Assembly: GCF_903645355.1 (NCBI RefSeq)
Contig: NZ_CAHJXR010000001.1
Span: 161,344 to 225,343, forward strand
DNA length: 64,000 nt
Direction: 5' to 3'
From: Schaalia sp. Marseille-Q2122
GTDB lineage: Bacteria; Actinomycetota; Actinomycetes; Actinomycetales; Actinomycetaceae
Positions 46,030-54,815 of the stretch are shown in pieces. The notes beneath the pieces are model-generated. The model did no database searches and was not told where the DNA came from. It saw only the letters and a list, made by a program, of their open reading frames with translations. Each line of letters starts with the position of its first letter. The first letter of the stretch is position 1. The translations under genes were made by a program, and so were the position numbers.

Positions 46030-46071
46030 CCTCAGATCCTCGACCTCAGATGCTCGTCCTCAGATCCTTTG
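46030..46071. repeat. Three 14-bp direct repeats before UDP-glucose dehydrogenase
   Basis: CCTCAGAT recurs at 46030, 46044 and 46058, each followed by six related bases, giving three 14-base units. The array lies in the 208-base gap between the kinase pair and the dehydrogenase. It could be a regulator site or slippage product. Confidence 0.7.
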
Positions 46072-46191
46072 CGGGGGCCTTCCTGGGTCCTCATCCGACT
46101 TTTCCCGGGGCAATGAGCCCCTACCAGCACACCAGACCTCCAATCCCGGCCCGCTCCCTGGGCCCCCACCCTTCAGCGAAAGAAGAGAACA

Positions 46192-47535
46192 ATGCGTATT
46201 TCAGTTATCGGTTGCGGTTACCTTGGAGCCGTCCACGCTGCCTGCATGGCCCAGCTTGGTCACGAGGTCGTCGGCCTCGACGTTGATCCCGCCAAGGTCG
46301 AACGCCTCTCCCGCGGCGAGGCTCCCTTCTACGAGCCCGGATTTGAAGAGGTCCTTGTCCCCGCACTGGAAAGCGGCCGTCTACGTTTCACCGCTGACCC
46401 CGCCCAAGCTGGACTTGACGAGGTCGACGTCCACTTCATCGCTGTTGGCACCCCTCAGTCCGCTGAAGGGAAGGCTGCAGACATGCGTTTTGTGTGGTCA
46501 GCCGTGGAAACCATCATGGCTCATGTCCCCGCCAACGCCCCTCACCGCCCCATCGTCGTCGGTAAATCCACCGTGCCCGTCGGCACCGCACAACTCATTG
46601 CCGACCGCCTAGCAGAATCGGGTATCCCTCTGCTGTGGAATCCTGAGTTCCTCCGTGAAGGCTTCGCCGTCCAAGACACTCTCCACCCCGACCGCATCGT
46701 CTACGGCCTGGAAAAGGACGCCGCCACCCACAGCTACACCGCTAACGGTGAATATGCTAAGGAACAGCTTGATAGGGTCTACGCTGCGCTACTCGAAGAA
46801 GGCATTGAACGCCTCATTGCCGACTATCCCACAGCCGAGCTGGTAAAGGTGGCCGCCAATTCCTTCCTCGCCACCAAGATCAGCTTCATTAACGCCATGG
46901 CTGAACTCTGTGAAGCCACCGGAGGTGACGTCACTGTTCTGGCTGACGCTATCGGCCGAGACCCGCGCATTGGGCGCCGTTTCCTTGGCGCCGGTATTGG
47001 CTTTGGAGGCGGCTGCCTGCCCAAGGATATTCGCGCTTTCATGGCACGCGCAGAGGAACTAGGCGTTGAGGATGCCGTATCCTTCCTTCGCGATATTGAC
47101 GCCATCAACCAACGCCGTCGTCAACGCGTTATTGACTTCGCTGTTGGCCGACTGGGTGGCGACCTCGAGGGAGCAAAGATCACCGTCCTTGGGGCAGCAT
47201 TCAAACCCAATAGCGACGACATCCGTGATTCGCCTGCCCTCGATGTGGCGCTCCGACTGCATGAGCTCGGCGCTCAGGTCGTCGTCACTGACCCCAAGGC
47301 ACTGCCTCTCGTCCACGCCGCCGCACCTGAGCTCCGTACCGAAGAACGCACCGAGGACGCCCTTGCTGATGCCCGCATGGTCATCCTGGCAACAGAATGG
47401 GCCAACTTCACGGGCTTGGATCCGCAGCGTTGCGCTGAACTAGTGGACACCCCCATCATGATGGATGCGCGTAACGCTCTTGACCCCGTGCAATGGCGCG
47501 AAGCGGGCTGGGAATACCATGGCCTTGGCCGCTAA
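46192..47535 (+). CDS. UDP-glucose 6-dehydrogenase
   Basis: The 447-residue enzyme oxidises UDP-glucose to UDP-glucuronate. The NAD site is SVIGCGYLGAVHAACMA at the N-terminus, and the catalytic Cys lies in GFGGGCLPKD (near residue 268). GAAAGAAGAG precedes the ATG. Placed after the glycosyltransferase operon, it suggests that the exported glycan contains glucuronate or a derivative. UDP-ManNAc dehydrogenases share the fold but the motif set fits UDP-glucose. Confidence 0.92.
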   Translation: MRISVIGCGYLGAVHAACMAQLGHEVVGLDVDPAKVERLSRGEAPFYEPGFEEVLVPALESGRLRFTADPAQAGLDEVDVHFIAVGTPQSAEGKAADMRFVWSAVETIMAHVPANAPHRPIVVGKSTVPVGTAQLIADRLAESGIPLLWNPEFLREGFAVQDTLHPDRIVYGLEKDAATHSYTANGEYAKEQLDRVYAALLEEGIERLIADYPTAELVKVAANSFLATKISFINAMAELCEATGGDVTVLADAIGRDPRIGRRFLGAGIGFGGGCLPKDIRAFMARAEELGVEDAVSFLRDIDAINQRRRQRVIDFAVGRLGGDLEGAKITVLGAAFKPNSDDIRDSPALDVALRLHELGAQVVVTDPKALPLVHAAAPELRTEERTEDALADARMVILATEWANFTGLDPQRCAELVDTPIMMDARNALDPVQWREAGWEYHGLGR

Positions 47536-47538
47536 GCC

Positions 47539-47561
47539 GCCTCCACTATGACTGTGGAGGC
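47539..47561 (+). promoter_or_regulatory. Hairpin sequestering the histidine kinase ribosome site
   Basis: GCCTCCAC (47539-47546) pairs perfectly with GTGGAGGC (47554-47561), and the right arm contains the GGAGG that serves the ATG at 47566. The left arm begins three bases after the dehydrogenase stop, so a terminating ribosome would open it. It may instead be a short terminator. Confidence 0.6.
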
Positions 47562-47565
47562 GTGA

Positions 47566-49050
47566 ATGATACTGCTGCGTGAAGGTGATAGCACCCTGGA
47601 TAATAGGGACATGCGCGTCCTTCCGGCTCTGAGAACCACCTCGATCCACACCCGCCTCATGTGGGCGATGGTACTGATCGCAGGTATTGCCGTCGCAATC
47701 TCAGGCACCCTGTTATCGACGCTTCAAGAGCGCAGCATTCACGCCTCCACACAGGCCCACCTTGAGCGCGTCCGAGACGAACTCATCGACCTTGCCTACA
47801 AAGGTGTTGACCGTAAAACTCAACGCCCCTTCGCAACCCCTCAGGATCTGCTCTACCAGCATCTTCAAACGCAGGTTCTTGGGCACACCGAAGGGGCAGT
47901 TGGCTTTGTGAATGGCAGTCCCAAGTTCGTGCCGCCCTCGACGGATATCCATCCCGAAAAGGACGATGAACTTATGGCCTATGTGGGGCCACTGGTCACC
48001 GGAGAAAACATTATCATCGAGACAGCGACCACCTCGACAACCACCTACAAGCTCCTCATCGCTCCGATCCGTAAAGCCGACCAGCAGGGAGCACTACTGT
48101 ATGTGGTGGACTTTGGGCAAGCCACCCGCGACCTTCGTCGAGCAATGTTGCTCTACGCCGCTGCTGCGGCAATCACCCTTGCGCTTGTGGTCGCTGCCGC
48201 ATGGCCTCTGGTACGCCGCCTGCTTCACCCAATTGAGGAATTGCGTGAAGCAGCAGAAAGTATTGACGAGCGAGATCTCACTAGCCGCGTGCCTGTCCGA
48301 AGTGCTGACGACTTGGGGGCACTGGCCGCAGCCTTCAATAAGATGCTGGATCGAGTCGAAAGTTCCGTGCGCGCCCAACGCGATCTCCTGAACGACGTAG
48401 GGCATGAACTTCGTACCCCCATCACCGTGGTCCGTGGTCACCTTGAACTGCTTGACATTTATGACAGCAGCGACGTTGAGGAAGTCCGAGAACTATCAAT
48501 TGATGAGCTTGACCGAATGGCGGGACTCGTCAACGACATTTTGATGCTCGCAAAGTCTGGGCAGAGCGATTTTGTCTCGCCGGTACTGAGCGACGTTGCC
48601 GGTTTAACAGAGCAGGTGTTTTCCAAGGCACGCGCACTGGGGGAGCGGCAATGGTTCCTCGAAAGTATCGCAGAAGGTGAGCAGGTCCTTGACGCTGCAC
48701 GGATCACCCAGGCCTGGCTACAACTAGCAAACAATGCGGTGAAATACTCCCGCGAAGGCTCGATCATAGTCCTTGGTTCAGCGCTGAGCGAGGGCATCCT
48801 CAAAATGTGGGTCACCGACGAAGGCGTAGGGATTTCCCCTGGTGACATCGACAAAGTTCGACGGCGTTTCTCCCGCGGAACCAACGCCCACCATCACGCG
48901 CAGGGCTCAGGCATTGGTTTGAACATCGTCGAGAGCATTCTGAGTGCTCATGGGGGAGAATTAGAGATCGAATCAGTTCTGGGCGAAGGATCAACTTTCA
49001 CCATGTGTATCCCCGTGAAGAACAGCGTTGAGGAGAGGACCCAAGCATGA
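47566..49050 (+). CDS. Sensor histidine kinase
   Basis: The 494-residue kinase has a first membrane segment (residues ~31-52), an extracytoplasmic sensor (~53-190), a second segment, and HAMP. The H-box is DVGHELRTPITVV; the ATPase shows N-box QLANNAVKYS, DEGVGISPG and GSGIGLNIV. The sensor domain shows no clear ligand motif. Start ATG 47566 uses the GGAGG inside the hairpin; ATG 47611 is an alternative. It overlaps the response regulator (ATGA). Confidence 0.9.
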   Translation: MILLREGDSTLDNRDMRVLPALRTTSIHTRLMWAMVLIAGIAVAISGTLLSTLQERSIHASTQAHLERVRDELIDLAYKGVDRKTQRPFATPQDLLYQHLQTQVLGHTEGAVGFVNGSPKFVPPSTDIHPEKDDELMAYVGPLVTGENIIIETATTSTTTYKLLIAPIRKADQQGALLYVVDFGQATRDLRRAMLLYAAAAAITLALVVAAAWPLVRRLLHPIEELREAAESIDERDLTSRVPVRSADDLGALAAAFNKMLDRVESSVRAQRDLLNDVGHELRTPITVVRGHLELLDIYDSSDVEEVRELSIDELDRMAGLVNDILMLAKSGQSDFVSPVLSDVAGLTEQVFSKARALGERQWFLESIAEGEQVLDAARITQAWLQLANNAVKYSREGSIIVLGSALSEGILKMWVTDEGVGISPGDIDKVRRRFSRGTNAHHHAQGSGIGLNIVESILSAHGGELEIESVLGEGSTFTMCIPVKNSVEERTQA

Positions 49051-49706
49051 GCACTATCTTGGTGATTGAGGATGAACACAGGATCGCCGCCTTCATTGCA
49101 AAAGGCCTCAAAGCTGCGGGTTTCACCCCCCGCACCACAGGATCGGGAGAAGAAGGTATTTTTATGGCTGTCGAGGAAGGAGCTGACCTCATCGTCCTCG
49201 ACGTCGGACTTCCAGACATTGACGGCTTTGAAGTATTGGAACGTTTACGAGGGCAGGGTGTAAACACCCCAGTCATCATGCTCACAGCTCGAACCTCGGT
49301 AGCTGACCGCGTCGCCAGCCTAGAAGGAGGAGCCGACGACTACATGCCAAAACCTTTCTCCTTTGAAGAACTCCTCGTACGTATTCGTCTGCGTCTACGG
49401 TCAGAAACTCCTGCCGGTGCAGCGACCCAGCTCAGCCATAATGGCCTGACCTTAAATCTGCGAACACGACGAGCTGAAGTTGATGGACGCTGGGTGGACT
49501 TATCCGCCCGCGAGTTCACTTTGGCTGAAACTTTCTTGCGTAACCCCGGGCAGGTGCTGAGTCGCGAACAGTTGCTCAATACGGTGTGGGGCTTTGATTT
49601 TGACCCAGGTTCCAATGTGGTGGATGTGTACGTCTCTTACTTGCGCAACAAGCTGGGTAAGAAACGTTTTGAGACGGTGCGAGGAATGGGATACCGCCTC
49701 GCTTGA
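49047..49706 (+). CDS. OmpR-family response regulator
   Basis: The 219-residue regulator has an N-terminal receiver with the phospho-acceptor Asp in LIVLDVGLPDIDG and the Lys in YMPKPFSFEE, and a C-terminal winged helix (DLSAREFTLAETFL to VDVYVSYLRNKL). It is the partner of the upstream kinase. Likely targets are the divergent genes at 49798-50193 and 50590-53190, by proximity only. Confidence 0.93.
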   Translation: MSTILVIEDEHRIAAFIAKGLKAAGFTPRTTGSGEEGIFMAVEEGADLIVLDVGLPDIDGFEVLERLRGQGVNTPVIMLTARTSVADRVASLEGGADDYMPKPFSFEELLVRIRLRLRSETPAGAATQLSHNGLTLNLRTRRAEVDGRWVDLSAREFTLAETFLRNPGQVLSREQLLNTVWGFDFDPGSNVVDVYVSYLRNKLGKKRFETVRGMGYRLA

Positions 49707-49733
49707 GTTTATCGGAACCCCTAACTAACGAGG

Positions 49734-49772
49734 AACGCCCTCTGGTCTGCGAGCGTATGTTCAGAGGGCGTT
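49734..49772. terminator. Bidirectional terminator between regulator and poly-Asp gene
   Basis: AACGCCCTCTG pairs with its complement over a 17-base loop; TTTC follows on one side and the opposing strand is also flanked by T-rich sequence. It lies between convergent genes. Confidence 0.7.
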
Positions 49773-49797
49773 TCTACGAGTAGGCGTTGAGGTTCTT

Positions 49798-50193
49798 TCA
49801 GTCGTCGTCATCATCGTCATCGTCGTCATTATCATCATCGTCAAGGTCAACGGGGGGAGCCGGCTGGACAACAACAGGTGTAGGAGCGGTCACCACAGGT
49901 GGCGGTGCAACGTCCTCCTGAACAGGAGCTACGGGTGCAGGTGCGGGTTCCTGGGGAGCAGGTGCGGCGGGAGCTGCCGGAGTGGCAGGTTTCTTCGCTG
50001 CAGTGCCCGGTGCAGGAGCGGACTGCTGGGCGTCCGGACCTGACTGAGATGCGTCAAGGACGATGCCAGATTGTTCCGAGCGGGCCTGGGGTGTGGTGGC
50101 CAGTGCGTGGAAACCCGCAAAGAGGGCAATCGCGCACAGGGCAATCACAATCAGTAGCGATATAAGTCGGAAACCTTCAGTTCGAGTAGTCAT
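49798..50193 (-). CDS. Small membrane-anchored Pro/Ala-rich protein with poly-Asp tail
   Basis: The 131-residue protein has one N-terminal membrane segment (residues ~9-31), a Pro/Ala/Gln-rich stalk, and a C-terminus of Asp interrupted by a single Asn (last 15 residues). The tail is encoded by a GTC/ATC-rich trinucleotide tract on the + strand. Orientation would place the acidic tail outside, where it could bind divalent cations or cationic peptides. No family is recognised. It is convergent with the two-component genes and divergent from the coiled-coil protein. Confidence 0.75.
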   Translation of the reverse strand: MTTRTEGFRLISLLIVIALCAIALFAGFHALATTPQARSEQSGIVLDASQSGPDAQQSAPAPGTAAKKPATPAAPAAPAPQEPAPAPVAPVQEDVAPPPVVTAPTPVVVQPAPPVDLDDDDNDDDDDDDDD

Positions 50194-50589
50194 GTTTCCT
50201 CACCTCCTGACATTAAGTAAAGCGAGGCCGGATGAGATGGCGGTCAGGGGTTGATGAGAGAGTTCTTATCTTTCACGGTGGGCCCCGTCCATCGTAGTTT
50301 TTCTACTTCGTAAGCTCTGAGGACTCTTGTCACATAATTGCGACTGCTGACGGTAGATGTGTCCCGCGTTGTGCTTCGTTGTTGAGAACTGGGCGGATTG
50401 GAGAGGTTTATAACAGGTGTGAAGACACAGGGGAGGAAGTCTTGAAATGACGGTGAATATGTCGTTTTTGTTGAGGGAAGTGCTGCGCTATGTGGTCTTG
50501 TTGACGCCTCTTATGTTTGAATCCTAGGAAAATGTGGGAGTAGTCTGTAGGGGTTCCTGTTTTATGAATCCCAACGTAAGGACGAACAA
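50194..50589. promoter_or_regulatory. A+T-rich divergent promoter region of the surface-protein locus
   Basis: This 396-base gap holds no gene I can support. TTGACG (50501-50506) and TAGGAA (50525-50530), 18 bases apart, are a plausible promoter for the coiled-coil gene. The region is a likely binding area for the nearby response regulator, but I could not identify clear direct repeats. Confidence 0.45.
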
Positions 50590-53190
50590 ATGGAGCGTCG
50601 TTCCGCTCGAACCTCTGCAACTGCATTGTCCCTCTTCGTAGCTGCTTCTCTCACTATGCCCACCGCCCATGCGGCCCCGAGTCTGCCCAGCTCAAACGTT
50701 GCGGCCACCTCGGTAAAGGTAATGTGCATTGTCCCAGGAACCGAAGAGCGTCTTGCAAAGGCAGTCGAGGAAGCGCGCGCACGAGTTACTCTCAGCAGCA
50801 AAGAACTATCCCATGCGCAGGAGTCATTTGAAGAGCAACGTGAGGCATCTGAAACCTTGATGAACAAGGCTGCTCAGGCTCGCGCCGCAGTTAAGGAGGC
50901 GTTGGATGCCCTTCAGGATGTTGAGCGTCAGGCTGTGCAGAATGCGCGGGAAGCGCTTGAAGCCGCTCGGCGCACCCAGACTGCGCTACAGGAAGAGATT
51001 GCGTCCAACAAGGACCTCCTGGCTCAGATTGATTCGGAGTTGGTGCAAAAGCGTGCTCTGGCGGCACAGTATGAGCAGGGTTCTTCCGCATTGCAGCAGG
51101 AAATTGTCCGTATAACTACTGAGCGCGACATCCTGAAGGAAACTCAAAAAGACCTTAATGCTCAACTTGATGAAGTGCGGAAGCAGCAACGGGAGCTTGA
51201 TGCTGCTAAGGCTGAAGCTGAGAATGCGCTACAGCTCCTCCGAGCATCTCTCAGCAAGCTCGAAGGGGACGTGCGTGATCTTCAATCGCGTCTTGACCGA
51301 GAACAGCTTGTTTTGAACTTTGCCGCCGAACAGAATAACGCTCTTACCCAGGCAGGTGGCGAGAAGGGGATGCGAGAAAGGATCGTTGAGAACACCCGTA
51401 AGATCACCGAGGCTGAGCAGATGCGTGAGCAGAAGCAGAACGCCATCGCTGCCGCCGTAGATGAGTTGGAACAGCTTGAAGCTGACATTGCGTCAGCAAC
51501 TCAAGAAGTCAACACGTCGAGAGAGAAGATCACGGCTGTCCAAAAGCGATTGAGTGACAGTCAAGCTGAACTCGACAACGAGAAGAAGCGAACTGGCGAA
51601 CTGAAACAGCTCGTTGAAGACGCGATCGCCCTCGTAAATGAGCGTGACACCCAGCTCAACCAGGAAGAACAAAATCTTCACCAGGCAAATGGTCTTCTGA
51701 GGGAAAACGAGGAGGTAACGCGTCATATTTCCCAGCAGATTGATGAGCTAGAAGCACAGAGTCAGAGTGATGATGCTCAGGCAGACAGTAGGCAACGCCT
51801 TGAGGCTCTCAAACAGCAAAAAGCCGAGCTGGAATCAGCAGCTGCTGATTTGCGTGAGGGAGTTGTGACTGCCACTCAAGCCCGTGATGCAGCACAGACT
51901 CAGCTTGAGCAGTCGCGTCAGGCGCGAGACGCTGCAAACGAAGAGGTCACCCGCAACGCGCAAGCTATCGGGAGGCTGAGGGATGCCCTTTCTGAAATTC
52001 AGGCAGAGCTTGACCGTACCACGGCCGCCGAACAGCCGAAGATCACCGAAGGAGAGGAAAAGGTAGAGCGCCTCAACGCTGACAAGCAGCGCATTCAGAG
52101 TCAGAAGGCTGAAGCTGAAGCTGCGATTGCTACCATCAATGCTCAGATCAGCGCACACAGGGCCAGCATTGATCGAGATGAAGCAGTGCTCCAGCACTAC
52201 GGCAATGTCAACGTTGATCAGAATGCCCGGAGGGCGCTCGATACTGCGCAGCGTAACTTCGACACTGCACGCCAGGCGCTCACAGCTAAACAAGAAGAAC
52301 GAGATCAAGCTGCGGCCGAAATGCGTGAACAGGAGAAGAAGGCTACGAGTGCTAGCGCCGCTGCACAAGCGGCCAATGACAAGAATGGTGAGCTCCAAGA
52401 CGCACAGCAGAAAGCTGGGGAGCGACTACAGGAAGTCGAAGGAACTCTTCGAGAAAAGAATGTTGAACTTCAAGCAGCGCATGATGCCGTTAAGAGAAGC
52501 CTCAGCTCCCTTGAAGGCCAGCGTGAGCCCGTCGCCGAGAATATTGAGAACCTGAGGAAGCTCCTTGCAGACAGGGTGCTACCTAGTGTGCAGGTAGCAG
52601 AAGATAAACTTCGTCAAGTGCTGGAACGCCACGACCGTGCCCTGGCGCTGACGCTTGAAAGTATCGTTGCTCAGCCTCTCGCTGACCCTCATCTGGCTGG
52701 ACTTGAAGCCGTCGTTGCTCCTCGACGTGCGCTCATTGCACAAGCCCTCGCCGCTGAGACGGAGAAGCAGACCCGCGCCGCACTACGTGATCGTCTGGCC
52801 CTCGAACATGCCAAGGCTCGTGAAGTGCTCGTTGCCGCCGAAAAAGCACTAAGCGACTCCCGCGCCCTACCTTACTGCGACGACGACCAGGCTGGTAATG
52901 GTGGCTCTATTCCTGCCCCTCAAGAGCCGGAGATGAAACCTGTTCCTGAGGTGAAGGAGGCTCCGCACGCGAAGGCGGAGCCTCAGGGGAAGGGACAGAT
53001 AACAGGTGAGCAGTCTTCCCAGACCAAAAATGCTCAGTTAGATGCAATAGGACGGGGATCGTCCTCTCAGTCGCCACAAAACGGTGGTCTCGCCTCCACT
53101 GGCGCGGAGGGCGTTTCCGGCGTGGCTACTCTTATTGCGATGCTTGGTGCCGGTGCTGTTGTCACTGCTCGCGTACGCAAACGGGACTGA
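50590..53190 (+). CDS. Large coiled-coil wall protein with LAxTG anchor
   Basis: The 866-residue protein starts at ATG 50590 after TAAGGA. A signal peptide (cut near AHA, residue ~28) is followed by a near-continuous Gln/Glu/Ala/Lys-rich coiled coil (residues ~50-760) with short breaks. A Pro/Glu/Lys-rich linker comes next, then the anchor LASTG (834-838), a hydrophobic segment and VRKRD tail. LAxTG is the type used by class E sortases in high-G+C Gram-positives. The rod could span the wall as a stalk, adhesin or M-protein-like molecule. No binding domain is recognised. Confidence 0.85.
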   Translation: MERRSARTSATALSLFVAASLTMPTAHAAPSLPSSNVAATSVKVMCIVPGTEERLAKAVEEARARVTLSSKELSHAQESFEEQREASETLMNKAAQARAAVKEALDALQDVERQAVQNAREALEAARRTQTALQEEIASNKDLLAQIDSELVQKRALAAQYEQGSSALQQEIVRITTERDILKETQKDLNAQLDEVRKQQRELDAAKAEAENALQLLRASLSKLEGDVRDLQSRLDREQLVLNFAAEQNNALTQAGGEKGMRERIVENTRKITEAEQMREQKQNAIAAAVDELEQLEADIASATQEVNTSREKITAVQKRLSDSQAELDNEKKRTGELKQLVEDAIALVNERDTQLNQEEQNLHQANGLLRENEEVTRHISQQIDELEAQSQSDDAQADSRQRLEALKQQKAELESAAADLREGVVTATQARDAAQTQLEQSRQARDAANEEVTRNAQAIGRLRDALSEIQAELDRTTAAEQPKITEGEEKVERLNADKQRIQSQKAEAEAAIATINAQISAHRASIDRDEAVLQHYGNVNVDQNARRALDTAQRNFDTARQALTAKQEERDQAAAEMREQEKKATSASAAAQAANDKNGELQDAQQKAGERLQEVEGTLREKNVELQAAHDAVKRSLSSLEGQREPVAENIENLRKLLADRVLPSVQVAEDKLRQVLERHDRALALTLESIVAQPLADPHLAGLEAVVAPRRALIAQALAAETEKQTRAALRDRLALEHAKAREVLVAAEKALSDSRALPYCDDDQAGNGGSIPAPQEPEMKPVPEVKEAPHAKAEPQGKGQITGEQSSQTKNAQLDAIGRGSSSQSPQNGGLASTGAEGVSGVATLIAMLGAGAVVTARVRKRD

Positions 53191-53234
53191 ATGTATCAGA
53201 GAGCAGCTACTTTCCTGCGGTAGGTAACAAAACT

Positions 53235-53276
53235 CAATGGCTGTGGAAGAACAAGAATGTTCTTCCACAGCCATTG
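53235..53276. terminator. 18-bp perfect hairpin terminator after the coiled-coil gene
   Basis: CAATGGCTGTGGAAGAAC and its exact complement enclose a 6-base loop. It lies between convergent genes and could stop transcription from both. The remaining part of the 322-base gap (53191-53512) holds nothing I recognise. Confidence 0.75.
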
Positions 53277-53512
53277 CACTGTTATCGCAGAGTGTGATTT
53301 GCGACTTATCGCCGAATGAATATGGTGCGCAAGCGCACATGTAGTACTTGCCAGTGCAGAAGAATCTGTCTCATAGATCTGCGCCAAACCGGTGCTTCGT
53401 CGCAAGAAACATTCCCCTCTATAGGTTCTAATGGGAAAGTCGGTGGCCTTGAGGAGGGGGCGGATACGAAGGGAGCTCTGGTCGAGGACTTTGCCAACGG
53501 CTTTTCCAATCG

Positions 53513-54748
53513 TTAATCATTGAAGGAAACCGGGCGGCGTTGAATCTTGGCCGTTTCAAACCATGCGCAACTATTCCCGGGCAGTGTTGTAGGCCGCCTC
53601 TCAGCGGCCGCAACAGGTGTCGAGCAGACTAACAAGCGATGCTCAGCGGGGACTTCAACCACCTGATCCGAAGTGTTGAGGACGACAAGCACCCCTGCTG
53701 ACAGATGGACGTTTACCCCCTCATGTGCCCACGCCAGTCCATCCACCCACGCCAGGGATCCTGTGCCCATGGCGCGTTCTTCTCGGACACGGAGGACTTC
53801 ACGGAGGGTTCGGGCTTCTGCGGCGGAGTCTTTGTCGCCTTCCCAGACGCGGCGGAACATGTTGGAGGATGCGACGAGGCGTCCGCCCATGAAGGCGAAG
53901 GGGATGTAGGCGGCTCCGGGGAGGGAGAGTGCGTAGAGGTTCATGGCGGTGCGTCGGGCGGGGTCGGAGGCGTGTTCCCAGGAGGTGGTGGGGATGTCTT
54001 GCATGGTGAAGACGTCTCCGGGGGCTTCGACGTGTCGGGTGCGTGACCAGTGCCAGGCGGCGACGTGTCCGAGGTAGTCGCGTTGGGCGAGGGCTCGTTC
54101 GACGTTGGCGCGCAGGGTGGGGCGTGCCAGGGGCGTCGGGGGGCCGTCGCGGAGGTGGTGGAGCCATTCCTCTTCAAGGTGGTAGGTGAGGGTGGCTTCG
54201 TCGTTGGTGAGGGCTTCGGCGGAGAGGGTGGCCGAGGGGGTACTGTCGGCGATTTCGCTGTGGATGCGTCGGATGAGGGCGGCGAGGTGTTCGCGTTGTT
54301 CGGCGGGGAGGGGGGCATCGGTGGTCTCGAGGAGGGCGAGGTCGATGCCGTCGGCCCCAGCGGCAAGGGCGTTTTGTGTCCATGCGCATACGGCGGTGGC
54401 CTCGTCGTCGTTGACGGCGCCGGGGGGTGGGGGTTGGTGGCGTGCGTGAGTGCTTCCGGGAGGGGGATGCGCAGGAGGACTTTGATGCCTGCCCGGTGGG
54501 CGATGGCGCAGGTCGGTGAGCTCGGGGGAGGGGGCGGTGAGGAATTCTGGGGCTGGCCGGAGGGCGATGGCGCGGAATCCTACGCGGGCGAGGTCGATGA
54601 TGAGGCTCTTGATGTTGTCCAGTTCGTTTCTGTGGGCGGCTCCGACGAAGTCGCAGATCACCGCCTGGTGCCACCATTGGAGGGGCGCGTGGGCGCAGCG
54701 GTGAATGAGGGTGGTTGTCACCGGGCGTTCAAGCTGAGCTGGAGTCAC
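53513..54748 (-). CDS. Degenerate GH13 (alpha-amylase family) protein, compensated frameshifts
   Basis: The 411-residue frame resembles GH13: WWHQAVICDFVGA near the start, GADGIDLALLE at the beta-4 position, SAEALTNDEA near the acid/base position, and FTMQDIP where NHD is expected. The beta-4 motif lacks the Arg and nucleophile Asp of GxDGFRxD. Residues ~79-110 are an odd Pro/His-rich stretch, yet a shifted frame of the same DNA (54425-54512) reads AIAHRAGIKVLLRIPLPEA, a normal GH13 strand. Two opposite shifts therefore bracket that segment, the second in a run of C. The gene is probably decayed or contains sequence errors; catalytic activity is doubtful. Confidence 0.6.
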   Translation of the reverse strand: MTPAQLERPVTTTLIHRCAHAPLQWWHQAVICDFVGAAHRNELDNIKSLIIDLARVGFRAIALRPAPEFLTAPSPELTDLRHRPPGRHQSPPAHPPPGSTHARHQPPPPGAVNDDEATAVCAWTQNALAAGADGIDLALLETTDAPLPAEQREHLAALIRRIHSEIADSTPSATLSAEALTNDEATLTYHLEEEWLHHLRDGPPTPLARPTLRANVERALAQRDYLGHVAAWHWSRTRHVEAPGDVFTMQDIPTTSWEHASDPARRTAMNLYALSLPGAAYIPFAFMGGRLVASSNMFRRVWEGDKDSAAEARTLREVLRVREERAMGTGSLAWVDGLAWAHEGVNVHLSAGVLVVLNTSDQVVEVPAEHRLLVCSTPVAAAERRPTTLPGNSCAWFETAKIQRRPVSFND

Positions 54749-54802
54749 CCTCCCATTCTTGCAAATCCGGTGGGTTTTGGGAGGATCAGTTCCAGAAAAA
54801 GC

Positions 54803-54808
54803 TAGGCT
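54803..54808 (+). promoter_or_regulatory. -10 box (TAGGCT) for leaderless dgt
   Basis: TAGGCT is followed by seven bases and GTG 54816, the same geometry as at recO and dnaG. This is what favours GTG 54816 over the later ATG. Confidence 0.5.
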
Positions 54809-54815
54809 TAGTGGT

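Noticed and set aside
50408..50626. 72-codon minus-strand frame upstream of the coiled-coil gene
   Set aside because: It lies in an A+T-rich promoter region, overlaps the coiled-coil start, and has no ribosome site or domain.
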